DNA from: Planctomycetota bacterium
Lineage (GTDB): Bacteria > Planctomycetota > PLA2
Reading direction: 5' to 3'
Length of the DNA stretch: 59,338 nucleotides
Assembly (NCBI GenBank): GCA_021776735.1
Contig: JAJFFH010000026.1
Coordinates: 1-59,338, forward strand
The translations under genes were made by a program, and so were the position numbers. How positions within the stretch are numbered: position 1 is the first letter of the stretch; every line of letters begins with the position of its first letter. Below are positions 58,299 to 59,338 of the stretch, one piece after another. The notes under the pieces were generated by a model. It saw only the letters and a program-made list of their open reading frames with translations, made no database searches and was not told where the DNA came from.

Positions 58299-58676
58299 AT
58301 GGGCCAGTTCCTAGCGATCGGGTTGGGCGGTTTCGCCGGCGCGCTCGGGCGTTTTCATCTGTCCCGACTCGTACAAAAGCATACGGACGGCGATTTCCCC
58401 GCCGGCACCCTGTGCGTGAACGTGTTCGGCTGCCTCCTGATCGGCGTGTTCCTGACCCTGGCCCTGGAACGCGAAGCCTTCTCGGACCGCACGCGCGAAT
58501 TCGTGGTGGTAGGCCTGCTCGGCTCGCTGACCACGTTCTCGGCCTTCGGCTGGGACACCTACGAACTGGCCCGAGGAGGCCACCTGGCCAGCGCCGCCGC
58601 GAACGTCGGCCTCAACGTCGCGTTGGGCCTAGTCGCAGTATTCGCCGGCGTCGCTTTGGGCCGCGCACTGGCCTGA
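58299..58676 (+). CDS. crcB: Fluoride channel CrcB/FluC
   Basis: 125 residues with four hydrophobic segments. GGFAGALGRFHLS, TLCVNVFGCLLIGV and GLLGSLTTFSAFGWDTYEL are conserved CrcB signatures (Asn in the second helix, TTFS break). Exports fluoride as a dual-topology dimer. It lies 7 bp after bioA and is probably co-transcribed. Confidence 0.93.
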   Translation: MGQFLAIGLGGFAGALGRFHLSRLVQKHTDGDFPAGTLCVNVFGCLLIGVFLTLALEREAFSDRTREFVVVGLLGSLTTFSAFGWDTYELARGGHLASAAANVGLNVALGLVAVFAGVALGRALA

Positions 58677-58708
58677 GTTTGGCGGCTCCTGGGTGTGGTG
58701 TGACTAGA

Positions 58709-58730
58709 GCCGGTGCGGGCTCGCACCGGC
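58709..58730 (+). terminator. Hairpin after crcB
   Basis: GCCGGTGCG-GGCT-CGCACCGGC forms a perfect 9-bp stem with a 4-nt loop. No T-tract follows, so it may be a terminator without U-run, an RNA-stabilising element or a REP-type palindrome related to the RAYT gene downstream. Confidence 0.5.
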
Positions 58731-58763
58731 CCCAAGTACCCTATGCATCGATGCCGGTCTGCC

Positions 58764-58854
58764 CGGTACGGTGCCACGTAATTCTGCTACCGGGTACCGA
58801 GCCAGGGAATCCTGCTGTTGTTGGCGGCGCGGTACGGTGCCACGTAATTCTGCT
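58764..58854. repeat. 25-bp direct repeat, two copies 66 bp apart
   Basis: CGGTACGGTGCCACGTAATT plus CTGCT occurs at 58764-58788 and 58830-58854 without mismatch. Together with the hairpin at 58709 they fill most of the 327-bp gap before the RAYT gene; no gene is supported there. Confidence 0.75.
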
Positions 58855-59003
58855 GCCGTTTGCCTGCCAAATCGCGCCAACGGAAGTCATTCCCTGGCGG
58901 CCACAGCTTTTTTTCGCAACCGCAAGGCTTTGCCATCGCGACGGTTGCGACGATCCCGCCGATTTTGCGGCGACCCGTTTTGCGTCTATGGGGTGAGAAC
59001 CCA

Positions 59004-59338
59004 ATGCCCCGCCGCCCCCGAGAAGACGCCCCCGACACTTGGCATCACGTCATGAACCGCGGGCTCGCCCGCCGCACGCTCCTCGAAACCGACGCGGACC
59101 GCCGGTACTTCCTGGCGCTCGTCGCCCGCGAAGCCCGCCGCGGCCGCATCGAACTCCACGCCTTCAGCCTGATGCTCACCCACTTCCACCTGCTGGTCCG
59201 CAGCGTCACCGGCGAACTCTCAAAGTCGATGCGCATCATCCAGAACCGCTACTCGCGCTACTTCAACCGCACCCGCCGCCGCGACGGCCCGCTCTATCGC
59301 GGCCGCTTCCTCTCCCGCCCCATCGGCGACCTCCGCTA
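59004..59338 (+). CDS. REP-associated tyrosine transposase (RAYT), cut by window edge
   Basis: 111 codons visible from ATG 59004. WHHVMNRGLARRTLLETDAD is the usual RAYT N terminus, followed by FSLMLTHFHLLV, containing the HUH metal-binding pair, and MRIIQNRYSRYFNR carrying the catalytic Tyr. RAYTs act on REP palindromes and are domesticated IS200/IS605 relatives. The repeats upstream may be its targets. Confidence 0.85.
   Translation, partial: MPRRPREDAPDTWHHVMNRGLARRTLLETDADRRYFLALVAREARRGRIELHAFSLMLTHFHLLVRSVTGELSKSMRIIQNRYSRYFNRTRRRDGPLYRGRFLSRPIGDLR

Noticed and set aside
1..59338. CRISPR arrays
   Set aside because: No regularly spaced direct repeats of 24-40 bp were seen; the Cas4-like gene belongs to the phage recombination operon.

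Overview
This 59.3 kb GC-rich window is a bacterial chromosome segment carrying one apparently complete integrated tailed-phage genome. No 16S rRNA gene is present, so the host is inferred only. High GC, an ECF sigma factor fused to a membrane segment and a large C-terminal domain, and tandem di-haem oxidoreductases suggest a Planctomycetota-like (or similar high-GC Gram-negative) host. The host affiliation is tentative.

Layout. (1) 1-5110, host: the end of an IS3-family element (1-140) interrupts the 5' end of an unknown coding region (141-1630). Then come trxB and two adjacent di-haem oxidoreductases, all on the minus strand. (2) About 5111-50612, prophage of about 45.5 kb: tyrosine integrase at the left end; minus-strand small genes and two XRE repressors (6320-7683); a divergent operator region (7684-8185); a plus-strand early module (8186-14252) with a Cas4/RecB-like nuclease, Sak4-like ATPase, SSB-like protein, RuvC-like resolvase and ParB-like protein. 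Next is a 530-bp non-coding region with three DnaA boxes 11 bp apart, then small plus-strand genes (to 16990). The rest (17331-50474) is almost entirely minus strand. Read in transcription order (right to left) it holds small early genes, DinG-like and DnaB/RepA-like helicases, an iteron array, terS, a serine recombinase, terL, an initiator-like tRNA, portal, MuF-like protein, a fused protease-capsid protein, connectors, tail tube, a frameshifted tail chaperone pair, tape measure, a moron/tRNA-like cassette, tail-tip proteins and a lysis-like cassette. (3) 50613-59338, host: ECF sigma fusion, M3-family peptidase, a tight bioB-bioF-bioD-bioA operon followed by crcB, short repeats and the start of a RAYT (REP-associated) transposase.

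The phage looks like a temperate siphovirus with a long non-contractile tail: tape measure, tail tube and G/GT chaperones are present, and no sheath or baseplate wedge genes were seen. Late genes overlap by ATGA/GTGA at many junctions, implying translational coupling. The features that ordinary gene calling would miss are a canonical GGGAAAC slippery heptamer before the chaperone stop codon, an initiator-like tRNA inside the late operon, a tRNA-like pair next to a self-promoted moron gene, a ten-copy iteron cluster next to terS, and the phased DnaA boxes. All calls rest on reading the sequence; no database search was run.
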